Shown piece by piece: positions 10,895 through 22,277 of a DNA stretch of 64,000 nucleotides (the first letter of the stretch is position 1; every line of letters starts with the position of its first letter). The notes beneath the pieces were generated by a model that worked only from the letters and a program-made list of their open reading frames with translations, did no database searches and was not told the DNA's origin. The DNA is from Luzula sylvatica (Eukaryota > Streptophyta > Magnoliopsida > Poales > Juncaceae), in NCBI GenBank assembly GCA_946800325.1, contig OX326959.1, positions 45,631,566 to 45,695,565 on the forward strand. The letters are read 5' to 3'. The translations under genes were made by a program, and so were the position numbers.

Positions 10895-12600
10895 ATGAAA
10901 AATGAAGTATTTTGCTCATTTTAGTGAACTATTTTAGTCTTTTTTAGAAAAAATGATAATTGATATTATTTAAGGTGTTAGACTTCAGTTTTTGATTTTT
11001 TGAAAAAAATTGGAAAAAGAGAAATTTGTATGTGTTAGTCTTCAATCACGGAGTTTTTCGAGAAAAACATGAAAAATGAAGTATTTTGCTCATTTTAGAG
11101 AACTACTTTGGTCTTTTTTAGAAAAAATGATAATTGATATTTTTGAAGGTGTTAGACTTCAGTTTTTGATTTTTTGCAAAAAATTGGAAAAATTGAAATT
11201 TGTATGTGTTAGTCTTCAATCCCGGAGTTTTTTGAGAAAAACATGAAAAATGAAGTATTTTGCTCATTTTAGTGAACTATTTTAGTCTTTTTTAGAAAAA
11301 ATGATAATTGATATTATTTAAGGTGTTAGACTTCAGTTTTTGATTTTTTGAAAAAAATTGGAAAAAGAGAAATTTGTATGTGTTAGTCTTCAATCACGGA
11401 ATTTTTTGAGAAAAACATGAAAAATGAAGTATTTTGCTCATTCTAGTGAACTATTTTGGTCTTTTTTAGAAAAAATGATAATTGATATTTTTTAAGGTGT
11501 TAGACTTCAGTTTTTGATTTTTTGCAAAAAAATGGAAAAATAGAAATTTGTATGAGTTAGTCTTCAATCACGGAATTTTTTGAGAAAAACATGAAAAATG
11601 AAGTATTTTGCTCATTTTGGAGAAATATTTTGGTGTTTTTTAGACTTCAGTTTTTGATTTTTTGCAAAAAATTGGAAAAATTGAAATTTGTATGTGTTAG
11701 TCTTCAATCACGGAGTTTTTTGAGAAAAACATGAAAAGTGAAGTATTTTGCTCATTTTAGAGAACTATTTTGGTCTTTTTTAGAAAAAATGATAATTGAT
11801 ATTTTTGAAGGTGTTAGACTTCAGTTTTTTATTTTTTGCAAAAAATTGGAAAAATTGAAATTTGTATGTGTTAGTCTTCAATCCCGGAGTTTTTTGAGAA
11901 AAACATGAAAAATGAAGTATTTTGCTCATTTTAGAGAACTACTTAGGTCTTTTTTAGAAAAAATGATAATTGATATTTTTGAAGGTGTTAGACTTCAGTT
12001 TTTGATTTTTTGAAAAAAATTGGAAAAATTGAAATTTGTATGTGTTAGTCTTCAATCACGGAATTTTTTGAGAAAAACATGAAAAGTGAAGTATTTTGCT
12101 CATTTTAGAGAACTATTTTGGTCTTTTTTAGAAAAAATGATAATTGATATTTTTGAAGGTGTTAGACTTCAGTTTTTTATTTTTTGCAAAAAATAAGAAA
12201 AATAGAAATGTGTATGTGTTAGTCTTCAATCCCGGAGTTTTTCGAGAAAAACATGAAAAATGAAGTATTTTGCTCATTTTAGAGAACTACTTTGGTCTTT
12301 TTTAGAAAAAATGATAATTGATATTTTTGAAGGTGTTAGACTTCAGTTTTTGATTTTTTGAAAAAAATTGGAAAAATTGAAATTTGTATGTGTTAGTCTT
12401 CAATCACGGAATTTTTTGAGAAAAACATGAAAAGTGAAGTATTTTGCTCATTTTAGAGAACTATTTTGGTCTTTTTTAGAAAAAATGATAATTGATATTT
12501 TTGAAGGTGTTAGACTTCAGTTTTTTATTTTTTGCAAAAAATTGGAAAAATTGAAATTTGTATGTGTTAGTCTTCAATCCCGGAGTTTTTTGAGAAAAAT
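10895..12600 (+). repeat. Family A HOR, rearranged copy 3 (1,706 bp, 10 monomers)
   Basis: It begins like copies 1 and 2, but after the third monomer (11243) it goes straight to the CATTCTAG monomer (11417), omitting the GTATTTTTCTC and GTAGTTTGCTC monomers (348 bp). The short monomer follows at 11591. An ACTACTTAGG monomer at 11905 then adds material before the usual end. Loss and gain of whole monomers in register is the expected product of unequal exchange between misaligned copies. Confidence 0.82.
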
Positions 12601-13296
12601 ATGAAAAATGAAGTATTTTGCTCATTTTAGTGAACTATTTTAGTCTTTTTTAGAAAAAATGATAATTGATATTATTTAAGGTGTTAGACTTCAGTTTTTG
12701 ATTTTTTGAAAAAAATTGGAAAAAGAGAAATTTGTATGTGTTAGTCTTCAATCACGGAATTTTTTGAGAAAAACATGAAAAATGAAGTATTTTTCTCATT
12801 TTAGAGAACTATTTTGGTCTTTTTTAGAAAAAATGATAATTGATATTTTTGAAGGTGTTAGACTTCAGTTTTTGATTTTTTGCAAAAAATTGGAAAAATT
12901 GAAATTTGTATGTGTTACTCTTCAATCACGGAATGTTTTGAGAAAATCATGAAAAATGAAGTAGTTTGCTCATTTTAGAGAACTATTTTGGTCTTTTTTA
13001 GAAAAAATGATATTTGATATTTTTTAAGGTGTTAGACTTCAGTTTTTGCTTTTATGCAAAAAATTGGAAAAATTGAAATTTGTATGTGTTAGTCTTCAAT
13101 CCCGGAGTTTTTTGAGAAAAACATGAAAAATGAAGTATTTTGCTCATTCTAGTGAACTATTTTGGTCTTTTTTAGAAAAAATGATAATTGATATTTTTTA
13201 AGGTGTTAGACTTCAGTTTTTGATTTTTTGCAAAAAAATGGAAAAATAGAAATTTGTATGTGTTAGTCTTCAATCACGGAATTTTTTGAGAAAAAC
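12601..13296 (+). repeat. Truncated family A HOR (four monomers)
   Basis: Monomers at 12601, 12775, 12949 and 13123 follow the family A order (TATTATTTAAGG, GTATTTTTCTC, GTAGTTTGCTC, CATTCTAG) up to the short monomer. From 13437 the next monomers belong to family B, so this is the junction between the two 11-mer families. Confidence 0.75.
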
Positions 13297-15176
13297 ATGA
13301 AAAATGAAGTATTTTGCTCATTTTGGAGAACTATTTTGGTGTTTTTTAGACTTCAGTTTTTGATTTTTTGCAAAAAATTGGAAAAATTGAAATTTGTATG
13401 TGTTAGTCTTCAATCACGGAATTTTTTGAGAAAAACATGAAAAATGAAGTATCTTGCTCATTTTAGAGAACTGTTTTGGTCTTTTTTTGAAAAAATGATA
13501 ATTGATATTTTTGAAGGTGTTAGACTTCAGTTTTTGATTTTATGCAAAAAATAAGAAAAATAGAAATTTGTATGTGTTAGTCTTCAATCCCGGAGTTTTT
13601 TGAGAAAAACATGAAAAATGAAGTATTTTGCTCATTTTAGAGAACTATTTTCGTCCTTTTTGGAAAAAATGATAATTGATATTTTTGTAGGTGTTAGACT
13701 TCATTTTCTAATTTTTTGCAAAAAATTGGAAAAATTGAAATTTGTATGTGTTACTGTTCAATCACGGAATTTTTTGAGAAAATCATTAAAAATGAAGTAT
13801 TTTGCTTATTTTAGAGAACTATTTTGATCTTTTTTAGAAAAAATGATAATTGATATTTTTGAAGGAGTTAGACTTCAGTTTTTTATTTTATGCAAAAAAT
13901 AAGAAAAATAGAAATGTGTATGTGTTAGTCTTCAATCCCGGAGTTTTTCGAGAAAAACATGAAAAATGAAGTATTTTGCTCATTTTAGAGAACTACTTTG
14001 GTCTTTTTTAGAAAAAATGATAATTGATATTTTTGAAGGTGTTAGTCTTCAGTTTTTGATTTTTTGAAAAAAATTGGAAAAATTGAAATTTGTATGTGTT
14101 AGTCTTCAATCACGGAATTTTTTGAGAAAAACATGAAAAGTGAAGTATTTTGCTCATTTTAGAGAACTATTTTGGTCTTTTTTAGAAAAAATGATAATTG
14201 ATATTTTTGAAGGTGTTAGACTTCAGTTTTTTATTTTTTGCAAAAAATTGGAAAAATTGAAATTTGTATGTGTTAGTCTTCAATCCCGGAGTTTTTTGAG
14301 AAAAACATGAAAAATGAAGTACTTTGCTCATTTTAGTGAACTATTTTAGTCTTTTTTAGAAAAAATGATAATTGATATTATTTAAGGTGTTAGACTTCAG
14401 TTTTTGATTTTTTGAAAAAAATTGGAAAAAGAGAAATTTGTATGTGTTAGTCTTCAATCACGGAATTTTTTGAGAAAAACATGAAAAATGAAGTATTTTT
14501 CTCATTTTAGAGAACTATTTTGGTCTTTTTTAGAAAAAATGATAATTGATATTTTTGAAGGTGTTAGACTTCAGTTTTTGATTTTTTGCAAAAAATTGGA
14601 AAAATTGAAATTTGTATGTGTTACTCTTCAATCACGGAATGTTTTGAGAAAATCATGAAAAATGAAGTAGTTTGCTCATTTTACAGAACTATTTTGGTCT
14701 TTTTTAGAAAAAATGATAATTGATATTTTTGAAGGTGTTAGACTTCAGTTTTTGATTTTTTGCAAAAAATTGGAAAAATTGAAATTTGTATGTGTTACTC
14801 TTCAATCACGGAATGTTTTGAGAAAATCATGAAAAATGAAGTAGTTTGCTCATTTTAGATAACTATTTTGGTCTTTTTTAGAAAAAATGATAATTGATAT
14901 TTTTTAAGGTGTTAGACTTCAGTTTTTGCTTTTATGCAAAAAATTGGAAAAATTGAAATTTGTATGTGTTAGTCTTCAATCCCAGAGTTTTTTAAGAAAA
15001 ACATGAAAAATGAAGTATTTTGCTCATTCTAGTGAACTATTTTGGTCTTTTTTAGAAAAAATGATAATTGATATTTTTTAAGGTGTTAGACTTCAGTTTT
15101 TGATTTTTTGCAAAAAAATGGAAAAATAGAAATTTGTATGTGTTAGTCTTCAATCACGGAATTTTTTGAGAAAAAC
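13297..15176 (+). repeat. 11-mer HOR family B (1,880 bp), left locus
   Basis: It runs from the short monomer at 13297 to the next one at 15177, exactly 1,880 bp. After the short monomer come GTATCTTGCTC with ACTGTTTTGG; a monomer with TTTTCGTCC and CTTCATTTTCTAATTTT; one starting ATTAAAAATGAAG with GCTTATTTTAG; ACTACTTTGG; GAAAAGTG; TAGTGAAC with TATTATTTAAGG; GTATTTTTCTC; two GTAGTTTGCTC monomers in tandem (14655 and 14829); and CATTCTAG. The same order returns at 54.3-56 and 58.9-61 kb, about 40-45 kb away. Confidence 0.82.
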
Positions 15177-16534
15177 ATGAAAAATGAAGTATTTTGCTCA
15201 TTTTGGAGAACTATTTTGGTGTTTTTTAGACTTCAGTTTTTGATTTTTTGCAAAAAATTGGAAAAATTGAAATTTGTATGTGTTAGTCTTCAATCACGGA
15301 ATTTTTTGAGAAAAACATCAAAAATGAAGTATCTTGCTCATTTTAGAGAACTGTTTTGGTCTTTTTTAGAAAAAATGATAATTGATATTTTTGAAGGTGT
15401 TAGACTTCAGTTTTTGATTTTATGCAAAAAATAAGAAAAATAAAAATTTGTATGTGTTAGTCTTCAATCCCGGAGTTTTTTGAGAAAAACATGAAAAATG
15501 AAGTATTTTGCTCATTTTAGAGAACTATTTTCGTCTTTTTTGGAAAAAATGATAATTGATATTTTTGAAGGTGTTAGACTTCATATTCTAATTTTTTGCA
15601 AAAAATTGGAAAAATTGAAATTTGTATGTGTTACTGTTCAATCACGGAATTTTTTGAGAAAATCATTAAAAATGAAGTATTTTGCTTATTTTAGAGAACT
15701 ATTTTGATCTTTTTTAGAAAAAATGATAATTGATATTTTTGAAGGAGTTAGACTTCAGTTTTTTATTTTATGCAAAAAATAAGAAAAATAGAAATGTGTA
15801 TGTGTTAGTCTTCAATCCCGGAGTTTTTCAAGAAAAACATGAAAAATGAAGTATTTTGCTCATTTTAGAGAACTACTTTGGTCTTTTTTAGAAAAAATGA
15901 TAATTGATATTTTTGAAGGTGTTAGACTTCAGTTTTTGATTTTTTGAAAAAAATTGGAAAAATTGAAATTTGTATGTGTTAGTCTTCAATCACGGAATTT
16001 TTTGAGAAAAACATGAAAAGTGAAGTATTTTGCTCATTTTAGAGAACTATTTTGGTCTTTTTTAGAAAAAATGATAATTGATATTTTTGAAGGAGTTAGA
16101 CTTCAGTTTTTTATTTTTTGCAAAAAATTGGAAAAATTGAAATTTGTATGTGTTAGTCTTCAATCACGGAGTTTTTTGAGAAAAACATGAAAAATGAAGT
16201 ATTTTGCTCATTTTAGTGAACTATTTTAGTCTTTTTTAGAAAAAATGATAATTGATATTATTTAAGGTGTTAGACTTCAGTTTTTGATTTTTTGAAAAAA
16301 AATGGAAAAAGAGAAATTTGTATGTGTTAGTCTTCAATCACGGAATTTTTTGAGAAAAACATGAAAAATGAAGTATTTTTCTCATTTTAGAGAACTATTT
16401 TGGTCTTTTTTAGAAAAAATGATAATTGATATTTTTGAAGGTGTTAGACTTCAGTTTTTGATTTTTTGCAAAAAATTGGAAAAATTGAAATTTGTATGTG
16501 TTACTCTTCAATCACGGAATGTTTTGAGAAAATC
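15177..16534 (+). repeat. 11-mer HOR family B, second left copy, truncated
   Basis: It starts with the short monomer at 15177 and follows 13297-15176 at offset 1,880 through the monomers at 15317, 15491, 15665, 15839, 16013, 16187 and 16361. It has AAACATCAAAAATG at 15317, where the usual ATG is ATC. From 16535 the order switches to monomers of the 6-mer family. Confidence 0.78.
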
Positions 16535-18100
16535 ATGAAAAATGAAGTAGTTTGCTCATTTTAGAGAACTATTTTGGTCTTTTTTAGAAAAAATGATAAT
16601 TGATATTTTTGAAGGTGTTAGACTTCAGTTTTTGATTTTATGCAAAAAATAGGAAAAATAGAAATTTGTATGTGTTAGTCTTCAATCCCGGAGTTTTTCG
16701 AGAAAAACATGAAAAATGAAGTATTTTGCTCATTTTAGAGAACTATTTTGGTCTCTTTTACAAAAAATGATAATTGATATTTTTGAAGGTGTTAAACTTC
16801 AGTTTTTTATTTTTTTCAAAAAATTGGAAAAATTGAAATTTGTATGTGTTAGTCTTCAATCACGGAATTTTTTGAGAAAAACATGAAAAATGAAGTATTT
16901 TTCTCATTTTAGAGAACTATTTTGGTCTTTTTTAGAAAAAATGATAATTGATATTTTTGAAGGTGTTAGACTTCAGTTTTTGATTTTTTGCAAAAAATTG
17001 GAAAAATTGAAATTTGTATGTGTTACTCTTCAATCACGGAATGTTTTGAGAAAATCATGAAAAATGAAGTAGTTTGCTCATTTTAGAGAACTATTTTGAT
17101 CTTTTTTAGAAAAAATGATAATTGATATTTTTGAAGGTGTTAGATTTCAGTTTTTGATTTTATGCAAAAAATAGGAAAAATAGAAATTTGTATGTGTTAG
17201 TCTTCAATCCCGGAGTTTTTCGAGAAAAACATGAAAAATGAAGTATTTTGCTCATTTTAGAGAACTATTTTGGTCTCTTTTACAAAAAATGATAATTGAT
17301 ATTTTTGAAGGTGTTAAACTTCAGTTTTTTATTTTTTGCAAAAAATTGGAAAAATTGAAATTTGTATGTGTTAGTCTTCAATCACGGAATTTTTTGAGAA
17401 AATCTTGAAAAATGAAGTATTTTGCTCATTTTAGAGAACTATTTTGTTCTTTTTTAGAAAAAATTATAATTGATATTTTTGAAGGTGTTAGACTTCAGTT
17501 TTTGATTTTATGCAAAAAATAGGAAAAATAGAAATTTGTATGTGTTAGTCTTCAATCCCGGAGTTTTTTGAGAAAATCATGAAAAATGAAGTAGTTTGCT
17601 CATTTTAGAGAACTATTTTGGTGTTTTTTAGAAAAAATGATAATTGATATTTTTGAAGGTGTTAGATTTCAGTTTTTGATTTTATGCAAAAAATAGGAAA
17701 AATAGAAATTTGTATGTGTTAGTCTTCAATCCCAGAGTTTTTCGAGAAAAACATGAAAAATGAAGTATTTTGCTCATTTTAGAGAACTATTTTGGTCTCT
17801 TTTACAAAAAATGATAATTGATATTTTTGAAGGTGTTAAACTTCAGTTTTTTATTTTTTGCAAAAAATTGGAAAAATTGAATTTTGTATGTGTTAGTCTT
17901 CAATCACGGAATTTTTTGAGAAAATCTTGAAAAATGAAGTATTTTGCTCATTTTAGAGAACTATTTTGTTCTTTTTTAGAAAAAATGATAATTGATATTT
18001 TTGAAGGTGTTATACTTCATTTTTTGATTTTTTGCAAAAAATTGGAAAAATTGAAATTTGTATGTGGTACTCTTCAATCACGGAATTTTTTGAGAAAATC
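16535..18100 (+). repeat. Transition zone before the 6-mer HOR
   Basis: Monomers of the 6-mer family (GTAGTTTGCTC with GTTAGATTTCAG; CTCTTTTAC with GTTAAAC; TTTTGTTC) appear in irregular order and are mixed with one GTATTTTTCTC monomer at 16883. The GTTAAAC marker is at 16792, 17313 and 17835, 521-522 bp apart, so a 3-mer stretch is repeated. The monomer at 17927 joins a TTTTGTTC front to a TATACTTCATTTTTTG rear, a probable crossover product. Confidence 0.7.
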
Positions 18101-21100
18101 ATGAAAAATGAAGTATTTTGCTTATTTTAGAGAACTATTTTGATCTTTTTTAGAAAAAATGATAATTGATATTTTTGAAGGTGTTAGACTTCAGTTTTTT
18201 ATTTTATGCAAAAAATTGGAAAAATTGAAATTTGTATGTGTTAGTCTTCAATCACGGAATTTTTTGAGAAAATCTTGAAAAATGAAGTATTTTGCTCATT
18301 TTAGAGAACTATTTTGTTCTTTTCTAGAAAAAATTATAATTGATATTTTTGAAGGTGTTAGACTTCAGTTTTTGATTTTATGCAAAAAATAGGAAAAATA
18401 GAAATTTGTATGTGTTAGTCTTCAATCCCGGAGTTTTTTGAGAAAATCATGAAAAATGAAGTAGTTTGCTCATTTTAGAGAACTATTTTGGTCTTTTTTA
18501 GAAAAAATGATAATTGATATTTTTGAAGGTGTTAGATTTCAGTTTTTGATTTTATGCAAAAAATAGGAAAAATAGAAATTTGTATGTGTTAGTCTTCAAT
18601 CCCGGAGTTTTTCGAGAAAAACATGAAAAATGAAGTATTTTGCTCATTTTAGAGAACTATTTTGGTCTCTTTTACAAAAAATGATAATTGATATTTTTGA
18701 AGGTGTTAAACTTCAGTTTTTTATTTTTTGCAAAAAATTGGAAAAATTGAAATTTGTATGTGTTAGTCTTCAATCACGGAATTTTTTGAGAAAATCATGA
18801 AAAATGAAGTATTTTGCTCATTTTAGAGAACTATTTTGTTCTTTTTTAGAAAAAATGATAATTGATATTTTTGAAGGTGTTAGACTTCAGTTTTTAATTT
18901 TTTGCAAAAATTTGGAAAAATTGAAATTTGTATGTGTTAGTCTTCAATCCCGTAGTTTTTTGAGAAAAACATGAAAAATGAAGTATTTTGCTCATTTTAG
19001 AGAACTATTTTGGTCTTTTTTAGAAAAAATGATAATTGATATTTTTGAAGGTGTTAGACTTCATTTTTTGATTTTTTGCAAAAAATTGGAAAAATTGAAA
19101 TTTGTATGTGTTACTCTTCAATCACGGAATTTTTTGAGAAAATCATGAAAAATGAAGTATTTTGCTTATTTTAGAGAACTATTTTGATCTTTTTTAGAAA
19201 AAATGATAATTGATATTTTTGAAGGTGTTAGACTTCAGTTTTTTATTTTATGCAAAAAATTGGAAAAATTGAAATTTGTATGTGTTAGTCTTCAATCACG
19301 GAATTTTTTGAGAAAATCTTGAAAAATTAAGTATTTTGCTCATTTTAGAGAACTATTTTGTTCTTTTCTAGAAAAACTTATAATTGATATTTTTGAAGGT
19401 GTTAGACTTCAGTTTTTGATTTTATGCAAAAAATAGGAAAAATAGAAATTTGTATGTGTTAGTCTTCAATCCCGGAGTTTTTTGAGAAAATCATGAAAAA
19501 TGAAGTAGTTTGCTCATTTTAGAGAACTATTTTGGTCTTTTTTAGAAAAAATGATAATTGATATTTTTGAAGGTGTTAGATTTCAGTTTTTGATTTTATG
19601 CAAAAAATAGGAAAAATAGAAATTTGTATGTGTTAGTCTTCAATCCCGGAGTTTTTCGAGAAAAACATGAAAAATGAAGTATTTTGCTCATTTTAGAGAA
19701 CTATTTTGGTCTCTTTTACAACAAATGATAATTGATATTTTTGAAGGTGTTAAACTTCAGTTTTTTATTTTTTGCAAAAAATTGGAAAAATTGAAACTTG
19801 TATGTGTTAGTCTTCAATCACGGAATTTTTTGAGAAAATCTTGAAAAATGAAGTATTTTGCTCATTTTAGAGAACTATTTTGTTCTTTTTTAGAAAAAAT
19901 GATAATTGATATTTTTGAAGGTGTTAGACTTCAGTTTTTAATTTTTTGCAAAAATTTGGAAAAATTGAAATTTGTATGTGTTAGTCTTCAATCCCGGAGT
20001 TTTTTGAGAAAAACATGAAAAATGAAGTATTTTGCTCATTTTAGAGAACTATTTTGGTCTTTTTTAGAAAAAATGATAATTGATATTTTTGAAGGTGTTA
20101 GACTTAATTTTTTGATTTTTTGCAAAAAATTGGAAAAATTGAAATTTGTATGTGTTACTCTTCAATCACGGAATTTTTTGAGAAAATCATGAAAAATGAA
20201 GTATTTTGCTTATTTTAGAGAACTATTTTGATCTTTTTTAGAAAAAATGATAATTGATATTTTTGAAGGTGTTAGACTTCAGTTTTTTATTTTATGCAAA
20301 AAATTGGAAAAATTGAAATTTGTATGTGTTAGTCTTCAATCACGGAATTTTTTGAGAAAATCTTGAAAAATGAAGTATTTTGCTCATTTTAGAGAACTAT
20401 TTTGTTCTTTTCTAGAAAAAATTATAATTGATATTTTTGAAGGTGTTAGACTTCAGTTTTTGATTTTATGCAAAAAATAGGAAAAATAGAAATTTGTATG
20501 TGTTAGTCTTCAATCCCGGAGTTTTTTGAGAAAATCATGAAAAATGAAGTAGTTTGCTCATTTTAGAGAACTATTTTGGTCTTTTTTAGAAAAAATGATA
20601 ATTGATATTTTTGAAGGTGTTAGATTTCAGTTTTTGATTTTATGCAAAAAATAGGAAAAATAGAAATTTGTATGTGTTAGTCTTCAATCCCGGAGTTTTT
20701 CGAGAAAAACATGAAAAATGAAGTATTTTGCTCATTTTAGAGAACTATTTTGGTCTCTTTTACAAAAAATGATAATTGATATTTTTGAAGGTGTTAAACT
20801 TCAGTTTTTTATTTTTTGCAAAAAATTGGAAAAATTGAAATTTGTATGTGTTAGTCTTCAATCATGGAATTTTTTGAGAAAATCTTGAAAAATGAAGTAT
20901 TTTGCTCATTTTAGAGAACTATTTTGTTCTTTTTTAGAAAAAATGATAATTGATATTTTTGAAGGTGTTAGACTTCTGTTTTTAATTTTTTGCAAAAATT
21001 TGGAAAAATTGAAATTTGTATGTGGTAGTCTTCAATCCCGGAGTTTTTTGAGAAAAACATGAAAAATGAAGTATTTTGCTCATTTTAGAGAACTATTTTG

Positions 21101-22277
21101 GTCTTTTTTAGAAAAAATGATAATTGATATTTTTGAAGGTGTTAGACTTCATTTTTTGATTTTTTGCAAAAAATTTGAAAAATTGAAATTTGTATGTGTT
21201 ACTCTTCAATCACAGAATTTTTTGAGAAAATCATGAAAAATGAAGTATTTTGCTTATTTTAGAGAACTATTTTCATCTTTTTTAGAAAAAATGATAATTG
21301 ATATTTTTGAAGGTGTTAGACTTCAGTTTTTTATTTTATGCAAAAAATTGGAAAAATTGAAATTTGTATGTGTTAGTCTTCAATCACGGAATTTTTTGAG
21401 AAAATCTTGAAAAATGAAGTATTTTGCTCATTTTAGAGAACTATTTTGTTCTTTTTTAGAAAAAATTATAATTGATATTTTTGAAGGTGTTAGACTTCAG
21501 TTTTTGATTTTATGCAAAAAATAGGAAAAATAGAAATTTGTATGTGTTAGTCTTCAATCCCGGAGTTTTTTGACAAAATCATGAAAAATGAAGTAGTTTG
21601 CTCATTTTAGAGAACTATTTTGGTCTTTTTTAGAAAAAATGATAATTGATATTTTTGAAGGTGTTAGATTTCAGTTTTTGATTTTATGCAAAAAATAGGA
21701 AAAATATAAATTTGTATGTGTTAGTCTTCAATCCCGGAGTTTTTCGAGAAAAACATGAAAAATGAAGTATTTTGCTCATTTTAGAGAACTATTTTGGTCT
21801 CTTTTACAAAAAATGATAATTGATATTTTTGAAGGTGTTAAACTTCAGTTTTTTATTTTTTGCAAAAAATTGGAAAAATTGAAATTTGTATGTGTTAGTC
21901 TTCAATCATGGAATTTTTTGAGAAAATCTTGAAAAATGAAGTATTTTGCTCATTTTAGAGAACTATTTTGTTCTTTTTTAGAAAAAATGATAATTGATAT
22001 TTTTGAAGGTGTTAGACTTCAGTTTTTGATTTTTTGCAAAAATTTGGAAAAATTGAAATTTGTATGTGTTAGTCTTCAATCCCGGAATTTTTTTGAGAAA
22101 AACATGAAAAATGAAGTATTTTGCTCATTTTAGAGAACTATTTTGGTCTTTTTTAGAAAAAATGATAATTGATATTTTTGAAGGTGTTAGACTGCATTTT
22201 TTGATTTTTTGCAAAAAATTGGAAAAATTGAAATTTGTATGTGTTACTCTTCAATCACGGAATTTTTTGAGAAAATC
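18101..22277 (+). repeat. 6-mer HOR (1,044 bp), left block of four copies
   Basis: Copies begin at 18101, 19145, 20189 and 21233. Order: GCTTATTTTAG with TTTTGATC; TTTTGTTC with TTTCTAG; GTAGTTTGCTC with GTTAGATTTCAG; CTCTTTTAC with GTTAAAC; TTTTGTTC with TTTTTAATTTTTTGC; CTTCATTTTTTG followed by GTTACTCTTC. Marker GTTAAAC is at 18705, 19749, 20793 and 21837, each 1,044 bp apart. No short monomers are present. The fourth copy carries TTTTCATC, AATCACAGAATT and TTTTTTAGAAAAAATTATAA, which recur at 28.5-28.8 kb. Confidence 0.9.

Noticed and set aside
13618..13827. Family of near-identical 69-codon frames (also 15498, 54636, 59038, 60744) that might look like a conserved small-protein family
   Set aside because: They are the same HOR family B monomer pair, opened by ATTAAAAATG in place of the TGA. 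Conservation reflects duplication of the DNA, not selection on a protein.
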